A DNA stretch of 6,817 nt from assembly GCA_030729445.1 (NCBI GenBank), contig JANQXJ010000066.1, positions 1 through 6,817 of the forward strand. Direction: 5' to 3'. This stretch comes from Limnohabitans sp. (GTDB lineage: Bacteria; Pseudomonadota; Gammaproteobacteria; Burkholderiales; Burkholderiaceae_C). How positions within the stretch are numbered: the first letter of the stretch is position 1; each line of letters begins with the position of its first letter. The position numbers and the translations under genes were made by a program. Under the pieces are notes generated by a model. It was given only the letters and a program-made list of their open reading frames with translations. It ran no database searches and was not told where the DNA came from. Below, in pieces: positions 1-6,221 of this stretch.

Positions 1-1785
1 TTCTGGCTTGACCGCAGGTGCAGCCACGGGCTCGGCTGCTGCGCCGCCGAACAGGTTTTTCAACCAGCCAAAGAAGCCGCCAGCAGCGACCGCTGCAGGC
101 GCAGCCACCGGGGATGCTGCTGTGGCTTTGGCCACGGGCTTGGCTGCCACAGGCGCTTCGGGCTTGGCCGGTGCTGCTGGCGCAGGTGCGTCGGGCAGCA
201 CGCCCTTGATGACTGGCGTTTGCTTGTTGGTGGGCTCTTGCGAGCGGCGTGTCACGGTGGTTGCGTCTTCGATCTCTTCGGCCATTTTGTAGCTGGCTTC
301 GATGCGGTCCAGGCGCGGGTCGTCATGCTTCAAGCGCTCGAGCTTGTAGTGCGGGGTTTCCAGCGACTTGTTGGGCACCAGCAGCACGTTGATGCGTTGC
401 TGCAGCTCGATCTTGGCGATCTCAGAGCGCTTTTCGTTGAGCAGGAAAGACGCAACTTCGACGGGCACTTGGGCGTGCACAGCGGCGCTGTTGTCCTTCA
501 TGGACTCTTCCTGGATGATGCGCAAGATCTGCAGCGCCGAGCTTTCGGTGTCGCGGATGTGGCCAGCGCCACCGCAACGTGGGCAAGGGATCGAGGCGCC
601 CTCGCTCAAAGCTGGCTTCAAGCGCTGGCGGCTCATCTCGAGCAGGCCGAACTTGCTGATCGAGCCAAACTGCACGCGGGCACGGTCTTGGCGCAGCGCG
701 TCGCGCAAGCGGTTTTCCACTTCGCGGCGGTTCTTGGCCTCTTCCATGTCAATGAAGTCGATGACGATCAGTCCACCCAGATCGCGCAAGCGCATCTGGC
801 GGGCCACTTCGTCAGCGGCTTCGAGGTTGGTGCGGGTGGCGGTTTCTTCGATGTCGCCGCCTTTGATGGCGCGGGCCGAGTTCACGTCCACCGACACCAA
901 AGCTTCGGTGTGGTCGATCACGATGGCGCCACCCGAAGGCAGTTGTACCGTGCGGGCATAGGCCGATTCAATCTGGTGCTCGATCTGGAAGCGGCTGAAC
1001 AGCGGCGCGTCGTCGCGGTAGCGCTTCACACGCGGGGCGAACTCGGGCATGACGTGGCTCATGAACTGCTGAGCCTGGTCGTAGATGTCGTCGGTGTCGA
1101 TCAGGATGTCGCCGATGTCGTTGTTGAAGTAGTCACGGATCGCGCGGATGACCAGCGACGATTCCTGGTAAATGAGGAAAGCGCCTTTGCCTTGGGTGGC
1201 GCCGTCAATCGCGGTCCACAGCTTGAGCAGGTAGTTCAGGTCCCATTGCAACTCGGGCGCGGAGCGGCCAATGCCTGCTGTGCGGGCGATGATGGACATG
1301 CCCTTGGGGTAATCGAGCTGGTCCATCGCTTCTTTGAGCTCGGCGCGGTCATCGCCCTCGATGCGGCGGCTGACGCCACCACCACGGGGGTTGTTGGGCA
1401 TGAGCACCACGTAGCGGCCAGCCAAGCTGACGAAGGTGGTCAGGGCCGCGCCCTTGTTGCCGCGCTCTTCTTTTTCGACCTGCACCAACAGGGACTGCCC
1501 CTCTTTGATGACGTCTTGGATGCGGGCTTGGCTGACGGACACGCCTTCAGCAAAGTATTGGCGTGAGATTTCTTTGAAGGGCAAAAAGCCGTGGCGGTCT
1601 TCGCCGTAGTCCACAAAGCAGGCTTCGAGCGAGGGCTCGACGCGGGTCACGATGGCTTTGTAGATGTTGCCTTTGCGTTGTTCGCGGCCTTCGATTTCGA
1701 TTTCGTAGTCGAGGAGTTTTTGTCCGTCGACGATGGCCAAGCGGCGCTCTTCAGCTTGCGTGGCGTTGATCAGCATCCGTTTCAT
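1..1785 (-). CDS. rne: Ribonuclease E (5' part; runs off left edge)
   Basis: Essential endoribonuclease that starts mRNA decay and processes rRNA and tRNA precursors; it forms the degradosome core at the inner membrane. The frame is open from ATG at 1785 to base 1, giving 595 visible residues and no stop. The start has AGAAGGA 7 bases upstream. The N-terminus (MKRMLINATQAEERRLAIV) and the S1 domain (about 37-120) are typical. The DNase I-like domain carries SVDVNS (D300) and IDFIDM (D343, D346), matching the metal-binding aspartates of E. coli (D303, D346) with a small offset. The Zn-link CPRCGG has C401 and C404. After about residue 510 the chain becomes Ala/Pro/Val-rich linker with GFFGWLKNLFGG near 570-581, a probable amphipathic membrane-binding helix like E. 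coli segment A. The C-terminal scaffold is outside the window. RNase G is excluded by the linker and helix. Confidence 0.97.
   Translation of the reverse strand, partial: MKRMLINATQAEERRLAIVDGQKLLDYEIEIEGREQRKGNIYKAIVTRVEPSLEACFVDYGEDRHGFLPFKEISRQYFAEGVSVSQARIQDVIKEGQSLLVQVEKEERGNKGAALTTFVSLAGRYVVLMPNNPRGGGVSRRIEGDDRAELKEAMDQLDYPKGMSIIARTAGIGRSAPELQWDLNYLLKLWTAIDGATQGKGAFLIYQESSLVIRAIRDYFNNDIGDILIDTDDIYDQAQQFMSHVMPEFAPRVKRYRDDAPLFSRFQIEHQIESAYARTVQLPSGGAIVIDHTEALVSVDVNSARAIKGGDIEETATRTNLEAADEVARQMRLRDLGGLIVIDFIDMEEAKNRREVENRLRDALRQDRARVQFGSISKFGLLEMSRQRLKPALSEGASIPCPRCGGAGHIRDTESSALQILRIIQEESMKDNSAAVHAQVPVEVASFLLNEKRSEIAKIELQQRINVLLVPNKSLETPHYKLERLKHDDPRLDRIEASYKMAEEIEDATTVTRRSQEPTNKQTPVIKGVLPDAPAPAAPAKPEAPVAAKPVAKATAASPVAAPAAVAAGGFFGWLKNLFGGAAAEPVAAPAVKPE
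43..81 (-). other. Candidate membrane-targeting amphipathic helix of RNase E
   Basis: Within rne, residues about 569-581 read GFFGWLKNLFGG, with bulky hydrophobics (F, F, W, L, L, F) around a single Lys, flanked on both sides by Ala/Pro/Val-rich disordered linker. In E. coli a comparable helix at about 565-585 (segment A) anchors RNase E to the inner membrane. The equivalence is inferred from position and composition. Confidence 0.6.
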
Positions 1786-1810
1786 GATGCGTTCCTTCTC
1801 TGTTCAGCTT

Positions 1811-1844
1811 GGTTTTGGCGCAGAAAGTGACTGCGCTCAAAACC
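1811..1844 (-). promoter_or_regulatory. Strong stem-loop just upstream of the rne ribosome site
   Basis: Read as rne-sense RNA, the 5' arm GGUUUUG-A-GCGCAG pairs fully with the 3' arm CUGCGC-CAAAACC: 13 base pairs, one bulged A, loop UCACUUU. It ends 25 bases before the rne ATG, leaving the AGAAGGA ribosome site unpaired. There is no U-run after it, so it does not look like a terminator. Position suggests translational or autoregulatory control. Confidence 0.65.
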
Positions 1845-1857
1845 TGTTTACACAACC

Positions 1858-1886
1858 GGCTTTGCGTTCTTGAGAACCACAAAGCC
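1858..1886 (-). promoter_or_regulatory. Second strong stem-loop in the rne leader
   Basis: Read as rne-sense RNA, the outer stem GGCUUUG/CAAAGCC (7 bp), a small 2x1 internal loop (UG opposite G) and the inner stem GUUC/GAAC with loop UCAA form one hairpin. It lies 13 unpaired bases 5' of the 1811-1844 hairpin. Tandem hairpins before rne resemble the general layout of the E. coli rne leader; function is inferred. Confidence 0.6.
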
Positions 1887-2023
1887 CACGTTGCCGGAGC
1901 TGACGCCTGAAACGAAGGGAACTGCCGAAGTTGACCGACCATTTAGCTGCGCGTGAGCACAGGAATGGGGATCATGGCGCGTGGATGGGGCGAGTCAACA
2001 GGTGCGTTTGAATTTGTCCACTG

Positions 2024-2040
2024 CCGGGGGCTTCCCCCGG
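2024..2040 (-). promoter_or_regulatory. GC-only short stem-loop in the rne leader region
   Basis: CCGGGGG and CCCCCGG (7 bp) are separated by three bases. The stem is all G:C, so it would fold in RNA from either strand. Neither side is followed by a T-run, so an intrinsic terminator is unlikely. Role unknown. Confidence 0.4.
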
Positions 2041-2151
2041 TGTCTAGGGCAAAAAGTCGGGCGCAAGGCGTGACGGCAGAGCTTGGCTTCGTGAGCCACT
2101 CCATCCACATCAGCAAAGTTCCGAACAACACAACCATCTCGCTTTGATCCG

Positions 2152-2176
2152 TTCAACAGCCGCAAAGGCTGCTGAA
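2152..2176 (-). promoter_or_regulatory. 10-bp stem-loop in the distal rne leader
   Basis: In rne-sense RNA, UUCAGCAGCC pairs with GGCUGUUGAA across the five-base loop UUUGC, with one G:U wobble. On the plus strand the same place gives an A:C mismatch, so the fold is better in the rne direction. It has no following U-run. Its role is unknown. Confidence 0.4.
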
Positions 2177-2376
2177 TTTGGGGTATTCCGTATCTGGGTT
2201 TTCAGGGCGTCGGCCCAACCTCCGGGGCGTTTTGCCACTGTTGGCGCTGGCCTTCAGTCTGCAAATCGTGCCGAGGGTGGCATCGACCATCTGGTTTGGC
2301 GAAGTGTTGGTGGACTAAACTCCATCTCTGCAGGAATTCATTTCCATTTGAATCAACCACTTACAACCAATTGCCA

Positions 2377-3393
2377 GTGAATCACATTATAGGGGCCAAG
2401 TCCGTAGCTGCGACACCTGCCGTCAAATGGTTGTTGGTGGACGAAGAGTCGGCCGGCCAGCGATTGGACAACTTTTTGATGCGTCACTTGAAGGGCGTGC
2501 CCAAAACCCACGTCTACCGCATCATCCGCAGCGGTGAGGTGCGCATCAACAAGGGCCGAGCTTCTGCTGAAACCCGGGTGGAAAACGGCGACGAGGTGCG
2601 TTTGCCGCCCGTGCGCATTTCCGACAAAGTGGCCGAAAAAGCCGCTCAACCCGCACCCAGCCGCGAATTCCCCGTTTTGCTGGAAGACGACAGCCTGATG
2701 GCCATCGACAAGCCGTCCGGGGTGGCGGTGCATGGCGGCTCCGGCGTGAGCTTTGGTGTGATCGAGCAACTGCGCCAGTCCCGACCCCAAGCCAAATTGC
2801 TGGAATTGGTCCACCGACTGGACCGTGACACCAGCGGGATTTTGTTGGTGGCCAAAAAGCGCAGCGCACTCAAGCACCTGCAAGACCAGTTTCGCGAGCG
2901 TGAGACCGGTAAAACCTATTTGGCCTTGGTCAAAGGGGACTGGCCCGCCAAGCTCAAGGTGATTGACCAGCCGCTGCACAAATTTTTGCTCCCTGGCAAA
3001 GATGGCCAAGAAGGCGAGCGGCGCGTGCGCGTGACCACCCTCGAAGACCCCGATGGCATGCGTTCCATCACGCTGGTCAAGGTGGCGCAGCGGCTGCCGG
3101 GTGCCTCTTTGTTAGAGGTCACCATCAAAACCGGGCGCACCCACCAAATCCGAGTGCATTTGTCGGCCCAAGGGCACCCGATCGCGGGAGATGACAAATA
3201 TGGGGACTTTGACTGGAACCGCCAGTTGCTCAAACCCAGCGCGGGCCCTGGCCTCAAGCGCATGTTTTTGCACGCCTGGCGCTTGCAGTTCAACCACCCG
3301 GTGTCCGCCGAACGCGTGGCCCTTCAAGCCGATTTGCCCCCTGAATTGAAAGCGTATGTCGACCATGCCCAACTCAAGACCTCGCCAATTTGA
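2377..3393 (+). CDS. rluC: 23S rRNA pseudouridine synthase RluC
   Basis: Converts U955, U2504 and U2580 (E. coli numbering) of 23S rRNA to pseudouridine. With the start used here the protein has 338 residues (E. coli RluC: about 319). An S4 RNA-binding domain spans about 27-78, including GQRLDNFLMRHLKGVPKTH and INKGR. The catalytic domain follows, with the RluA-family motif HRLDRDTSG and catalytic Asp at residue 149, then GRTHQIRVHL and GHPIAGDDKYG. There is no in-frame ATG near the front. GTG 2377 gives VNHIIGAKS before the conserved VDEESAGQRLDNF and fits family length. TTG 2371 is also possible, while TTG 2296 would add a tail unlike the family. No clear Shine-Dalgarno precedes GTG. The gene is divergent from rne, as in E. 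coli, and its end overlaps the next gene. RluC over RluD is favoured by the GVPKTHVYRIIRSGEVRINKGR stretch and the rne neighbourhood. Confidence 0.93.
   Translation: MNHIIGAKSVAATPAVKWLLVDEESAGQRLDNFLMRHLKGVPKTHVYRIIRSGEVRINKGRASAETRVENGDEVRLPPVRISDKVAEKAAQPAPSREFPVLLEDDSLMAIDKPSGVAVHGGSGVSFGVIEQLRQSRPQAKLLELVHRLDRDTSGILLVAKKRSALKHLQDQFRERETGKTYLALVKGDWPAKLKVIDQPLHKFLLPGKDGQEGERRVRVTTLEDPDGMRSITLVKVAQRLPGASLLEVTIKTGRTHQIRVHLSAQGHPIAGDDKYGDFDWNRQLLKPSAGPGLKRMFLHAWRLQFNHPVSAERVALQADLPPELKAYVDHAQLKTSPI
2386..2414 (-). promoter_or_regulatory. Candidate sigma-70 promoter for rne
   Basis: The minus strand has a perfect -10 box TATAAT at 2391-2386. The hexamer 17 bases upstream (GTCGCA, 2414-2409) matches the -35 consensus at only three of six positions, and there is no extended -10 TG. 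Transcription would start near 2379, giving rne a leader of nearly 600 nt. The box sits inside the first codons of rluC. A second, weaker candidate is TTGACT (1998-1993) with CATGAT (1976-1971) at 16-base spacing, which would give a leader of about 180 nt. Confidence 0.4.
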
Positions 3394-4033
3394 CCTGATC
3401 GCTTTCGATTGGGATGGCACCTTGTTCGATTCCACCGCCCTGATCACCCGCTGCATCCAGCGGGCTGTGGTGGATGTGGGCGGGCAAGAACCCACCCGAG
3501 AAGCCGCCTCGTATGTGATTGGCATGTCGCTTTTGCCTGCGCTGGCCCATGCCGCGCCCGATGTGCCCAAGGACAAATACCCGGCGCTGGGAGAGCGCTA
3601 CCGCCACCACTACCTGCAGCACCAACACGACATCAGTTTGTTTGAAGGCGTGTTGGATTTGCTGGACGCCCTCAAAGCCCGGCACCACTGGTTGACGGTG
3701 GCCACGGGCAAAAGCCGCCAGGGTCTGAACGAAGCTTTGCATGCGGTGGAGCTGCGTGGCGTGTTCGATGGTTCGCGCACGGCCGATGAAACGGCTGGCA
3801 AGCCCAACCCCCGCATGCTGCACGAGTTGATGCGCGAATTTGGTGCAGAACCCGAGCGCACCTTGATGATTGGCGACACCACCCACGACCTGCAAATGGC
3901 CTTGAACGCGGGATGCGCCAGCGTGGGTGTGAGTTATGGGGCCCACGAGCCCGAGGCCTTTCATGCGCTCCAACCGCGCCACGTGGCGCACAGCGTGCGG
4001 GATTTGCACGACTGGTTGTTGCAACACGCTTGA
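3356..4033 (+). CDS. HAD-superfamily phosphatase, Gph-like
   Basis: HAD subfamily IA hydrolase of 225 residues resembling phosphoglycolate phosphatase, which clears 2-phosphoglycolate. All four HAD motifs are visible: I, DWDGTLFDS (nucleophile D18, acid/base D20); II, VATGK (T117); III, GKPNP (K149); IV, GDTTHD (D174, D178). A helical cap lies between motifs I and II (about 25-95). No signal peptide, so cytoplasmic. The start is ATG 3356 (weak GAAAG upstream) or ATG 3365. Either way it overlaps the end of rluC (38 or 29 bases) in another frame, implying translational coupling. The Rieske gene starts 14 bases after its stop. The substrate cannot be read from sequence: sugar phosphates, phosphoglycolate or nucleotides are all possible, so no gene symbol is given. 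Confidence 0.9.
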   Translation: MSTMPNSRPRQFDLIAFDWDGTLFDSTALITRCIQRAVVDVGGQEPTREAASYVIGMSLLPALAHAAPDVPKDKYPALGERYRHHYLQHQHDISLFEGVLDLLDALKARHHWLTVATGKSRQGLNEALHAVELRGVFDGSRTADETAGKPNPRMLHELMREFGAEPERTLMIGDTTHDLQMALNAGCASVGVSYGAHEPEAFHALQPRHVAHSVRDLHDWLLQHA

Positions 4034-4036
4034 AAC

Positions 4037-4042
4037 AAGGAG
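4037..4042 (+). promoter_or_regulatory. Ribosome binding site of the Rieske gene
   Basis: AAGGAG lies five bases before ATG 4048, just after the phosphatase stop codon. It is the strongest ribosome site in the plus-strand cluster. It fixes the start at 4048, although the same frame is open back to 3913 inside the phosphatase gene. Confidence 0.8.
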
Positions 4043-4047
4043 TGCCA

Positions 4048-4413
4048 ATGGAGCCGATGATTCCCTTGTGCAACAGCGCCGACCTGGTCAATGGTGGTCG
4101 GGCTGTGCCTTTTGACATCGTTTACGCCGGGCAGACTTGCCGGGCTTTTGCCATCCGTTACCAAGGTCAGGTGCACGCCTACCTGAACCGCTGCAGCCAT
4201 GTGGCGATGGAGATGGACTACCAGCCTGATCGTTTTTTTGACAACACAGGGCGGTGGCTGATGTGCGCCACACACGGTGCCGCTTACCAGCCCGACACTG
4301 GGGCTTGCTCGGGCGGGCCCTGCCGTGGAGGACTGGTCAAAATAGACTTGTCAGAGCAGTCCGGCGTGGTTCACTGGCATACTGCCTACAACTTAAAGCC
4401 CCTTGAATTTTGA
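4048..4413 (+). CDS. Small Rieske [2Fe-2S] ferredoxin-like protein
   Basis: A 121-residue protein that is essentially one Rieske domain. The cluster ligands are visible as CSH (C49, H51) and CATH (C73, H76), followed by GAAYQPDTGACSGGPC, the usual second-loop region. A [2Fe-2S] centre with two Cys and two His ligands is therefore expected. There is no signal peptide, membrane segment or oxygenase catalytic domain, so it is a soluble electron carrier or a redox-sensing subunit. It sits 14 bases after the phosphatase and two bases before the sppA start. No dioxygenase or reductase gene is nearby, so its electron partner is unknown. The family assignment is secure; the biological role is not. 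Confidence 0.9.
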   Translation: MEPMIPLCNSADLVNGGRAVPFDIVYAGQTCRAFAIRYQGQVHAYLNRCSHVAMEMDYQPDRFFDNTGRWLMCATHGAAYQPDTGACSGGPCRGGLVKIDLSEQSGVVHWHTAYNLKPLEF

Positions 4414-4415
4414 AC

Positions 4416-5438
4416 ATGCAAGACCCTCAGGACACCCCGTCCGCGACTGCCTCTCCTCAAGCCACCCTGGCCTCGGCGGCCACCTTGGCCTCGGTGACCA
4501 ACCCCGTGGATGAAAATTGGGCCCGCAAAACTTTGCAGGACTTGGCTTTTGCCAACCTCAAAGAGCAACAATCCCAGCGCCGTTGGAAGTTGGGGATGCG
4601 ACTGGTTTGGGTGTTCTTTTTGGGTTTTCTGGTCTGGCAGGTTTTCAGTTTCAACTCGCCAGCCACGCACACCAGTTTTCCTCACACAGCCTTGGTCACT
4701 GTCCTGGGTGAAATCGGACCAGACACAGAAGCCAGTGCTGAAAATGTCATGACTGCCATGCGCACGGCGCTCGAAGATCCGGGCTCTAAAGCCTTGATCT
4801 TGCTCATCAATTCGCCGGGTGGCAGCCCCGTTCAGGCGGGTCTGATCAACGATGAAATCACGCGTTTGCGTGCCCTGCACAGCAAACCCATTTATGCGGT
4901 GGTCGAGGAGTCTTGTGCCTCTGCGGCTTATTACATTGCAGCTGCTGCTGACCAAATCTATGTCGACAAGGCCAGCTTGGTGGGCAGCATTGGTGTGTTG
5001 ATGGATGGTTTTGGCTTCACCGGGCTCATGGACAAGTTGGGTGTGGAGCGGCGTTTGATGACGGCCGGCGAGAACAAAGGATTTCTGGACCCCTTCAGCC
5101 CGCAAACCGAGCCACAGCGCCAACACGCCCAAGCCATGCTCAACCAGATCCACACCCAGTTCATCGATGTGGTCAAAAAAGGTCGGGGCGATCGGCTGAA
5201 AGAAACTCCAGAGCTTTTTAGTGGTTTGTTTTGGAGTGGCCAGCAGGCGGTCGAGCTGGGTCTGGCCGACAGCCTGGGCAGCATCGATGGTGTAGCCCGC
5301 GACGTGGTCAAGGCCCCCGATGTGATTGATTACACCCAGCGCGAAAACGTGGCCGAGCGGCTGGTCAAGCGCTTTGGTGTGGCCGTGGGCGAGGGCACTG
5401 TCCGCGCGATGCGCACGGCGGGTGCCGGTTTGCGCTGA
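4416..5438 (+). CDS. sppA: S49-family peptidase, SppA type (signal peptide peptidase)
   Basis: Membrane-anchored serine protease that degrades cleaved signal peptides and perhaps other membrane-protein fragments. The protein has 340 residues: an Ala/Thr/Ser-rich cytoplasmic N-terminus (1-58), one membrane segment at about 62-79 (RLVWVFFLGFLVWQVF) after RRWK, then one S49 domain. This is the short single-domain form, not the roughly 618-residue double-domain E. coli SppA. Active-site features are INSPGG (131-136), the nucleophile Ser169 in CASAAYY, SLVGSIGV (187-194) and the general-base Lys221 in ENKGFLDPF. A Ser/Lys dyad is inferred by family comparison. ATG 4416 lies two bases after the Rieske stop with no good Shine-Dalgarno, so translation is probably coupled. 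TTG 4410 would add only two residues. SohB is an alternative name, but the fold and chemistry would be the same. Confidence 0.92.
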   Translation: MQDPQDTPSATASPQATLASAATLASVTNPVDENWARKTLQDLAFANLKEQQSQRRWKLGMRLVWVFFLGFLVWQVFSFNSPATHTSFPHTALVTVLGEIGPDTEASAENVMTAMRTALEDPGSKALILLINSPGGSPVQAGLINDEITRLRALHSKPIYAVVEESCASAAYYIAAAADQIYVDKASLVGSIGVLMDGFGFTGLMDKLGVERRLMTAGENKGFLDPFSPQTEPQRQHAQAMLNQIHTQFIDVVKKGRGDRLKETPELFSGLFWSGQQAVELGLADSLGSIDGVARDVVKAPDVIDYTQRENVAERLVKRFGVAVGEGTVRAMRTAGAGLR

Positions 5439-5447
5439 GGCCAGGCA

Positions 5448-6221
5448 TCAAGGCCCGATGGCGTAAACCGCCGGGGTGTGGGAATCAGGGCCTTTGAGGC
5501 CCTTTTTCCATTGCGCCACCGTGTGGCTCTGGATGCTGGCCGAGGGCAGCGTTAAACCGCTGGCAATGGCCAAGCGCGTGTTGCCGTTCAGGCTTTGCAG
5601 CAAGCCGCCGAGCATGGCCGCGTTGCGGTAAGGCGTTTCGATCCACAACTGGGTTTGCCCGGATTTGAGGGCCAAGGACTCCAGTTGTTTCAAGCGGGCG
5701 GCTCGCTCCCCCGCGTCTTGCGGCAGGTAACCCACAAAGGCGAAGTTCTGACCATTGAGTCCGCTGGCGGCCAAGGCCAAGAGCAAAGAGACCGGGCCCA
5801 CCAAGGGCACCACGCCAATGCCCAGATCGTGTGCGGCCCGCACCACCGAGCTGCCCGGGTCGGCCACAGCGGGCATGCCCGCTTCGCTCACCAGGCCCAC
5901 ATCGTGCCCTTGCAAGGCTGCTGCCAACAGTGGTTTGCCATCAAAGCCAGATTGGTGGTCGCCTTTTTTGTGCACATGGCGGGGCAATTCGGTGATGCTT
6001 TGCTCGGTCAGCGGTGCGATCAGTGGGTGCGTTTGGCCCACACGCTTGAGGAAGGCGCGGGTGCTCTTGGCGTTCTCGCACACCCAATGCTGAATGCCTG
6101 CGGCGGTGGCCAAGGTGGTGCTGGGCAGCACTTCGGTGATCGGGGCTTGCTCGGTGCAGCCAAAGTCCAGTGGCGTGGGCACCAAAAACAGGCGGCCTGG
6201 TGGGGGCTTGGGGGTGTTCAC
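5448..6221 (-). CDS. SAM-dependent methyltransferase, tetrapyrrole methylase family (RsmI-like)
   Basis: A 257-residue protein of the fold used by RsmI, the 16S rRNA C1402 2'-O-methyltransferase. Family signatures in order: LFLVPTPL (11-18), VSEAGMPAVADPGS (111-124, SAM-binding region), VVPLVGPVSLLLALAASGL (137-155) and FVGYLP (162-167). It differs from true RsmI: the usual EDTR-type stretch is replaced by CENAKSTRAFLKR (48-60), and it is shorter than the roughly 286 residues of E. coli RsmI. It may be an RsmI paralogue with another substrate, so no symbol is assigned. The GTG start at 6221 overlaps the maf stop as GTGA, so the pair is translationally coupled. It converges with sppA, with nine bases between the stops. 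Confidence 0.85.
   Translation of the reverse strand: MNTPKPPPGRLFLVPTPLDFGCTEQAPITEVLPSTTLATAAGIQHWVCENAKSTRAFLKRVGQTHPLIAPLTEQSITELPRHVHKKGDHQSGFDGKPLLAAALQGHDVGLVSEAGMPAVADPGSSVVRAAHDLGIGVVPLVGPVSLLLALAASGLNGQNFAFVGYLPQDAGERAARLKQLESLALKSGQTQLWIETPYRNAAMLGGLLQSLNGNTRLAIASGLTLPSASIQSHTVAQWKKGLKGPDSHTPAVYAIGP
5487..5507 (+). terminator. Candidate intrinsic terminator for the plus-strand cluster
   Basis: AGGGCC and GGCCCT (6 bp) flank the loop TTTGA, and a run of five T follows directly (5503-5507, the first T also being part of the stem). It begins 48 bases after the sppA stop and lies inside the 3' end of the convergent methylase-family gene. No comparable U-run exists in the opposite direction. 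Confidence 0.55.

Larger units (their letters stand above)
1786..2376 (-). promoter_or_regulatory. Long intergenic region, probable structured 5' leader of rne
   Basis: About 590 bases separate the divergent rne and rluC start codons. Short open frames exist on both strands (for example 1943-2137 minus and 1953-2147 plus), but none has a recognisable product or a good ribosome site. On the rne-sense strand I see four stem-loops, listed separately: 2152-2176, 2024-2040, 1858-1886 and 1811-1844. E. coli rne has a leader of about 360 nt whose hairpins let RNase E regulate its own mRNA. By analogy this is probably a regulatory leader, but sequence homology to the E. coli element is not claimed. 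No confident plus-strand promoter for rluC was found here. Confidence 0.5.

Noticed and set aside
220..1566. A 448-codon plus-strand open frame opposite rne
   Set aside because: It is antisense to clearly conserved RNase E codons. Its His/Val/Asp-rich translation has no family resemblance and is the usual mirror of GC-rich coding sequence.
2024..2040. GC-rich hairpin as an intrinsic terminator
   Set aside because: No T-run follows on either strand.
1943..2147. Short ORFs on both strands in the rne/rluC gap
   Set aside because: No recognisable domains or good ribosome sites, and they coincide with hairpins of the probable leader.
2336..2353. ATTCA-8-TGAAT inverted repeat before rluC as an operator
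   Set aside because: Arms of only five bases are easily found by chance, and no matching regulator gene is nearby.
2296..2376. TTG-initiated extension of rluC by 27 residues
   Set aside because: The extra residues (MAKCWWTKLHLCRN...) do not resemble RluC N-termini, and the start is TTG without a convincing ribosome site.
3913..4047. Extended N-terminus of the Rieske protein
   Set aside because: It would overlap the phosphatase gene by about 120 bases. ATG 4048 has a strong AAGGAG and gives a complete Rieske domain.
3374..4048. A 224-codon minus-strand ORF opposite the HAD phosphatase
   Set aside because: The plus strand carries all four HAD motifs. The antisense translation is low-information and matches no family I recognise.
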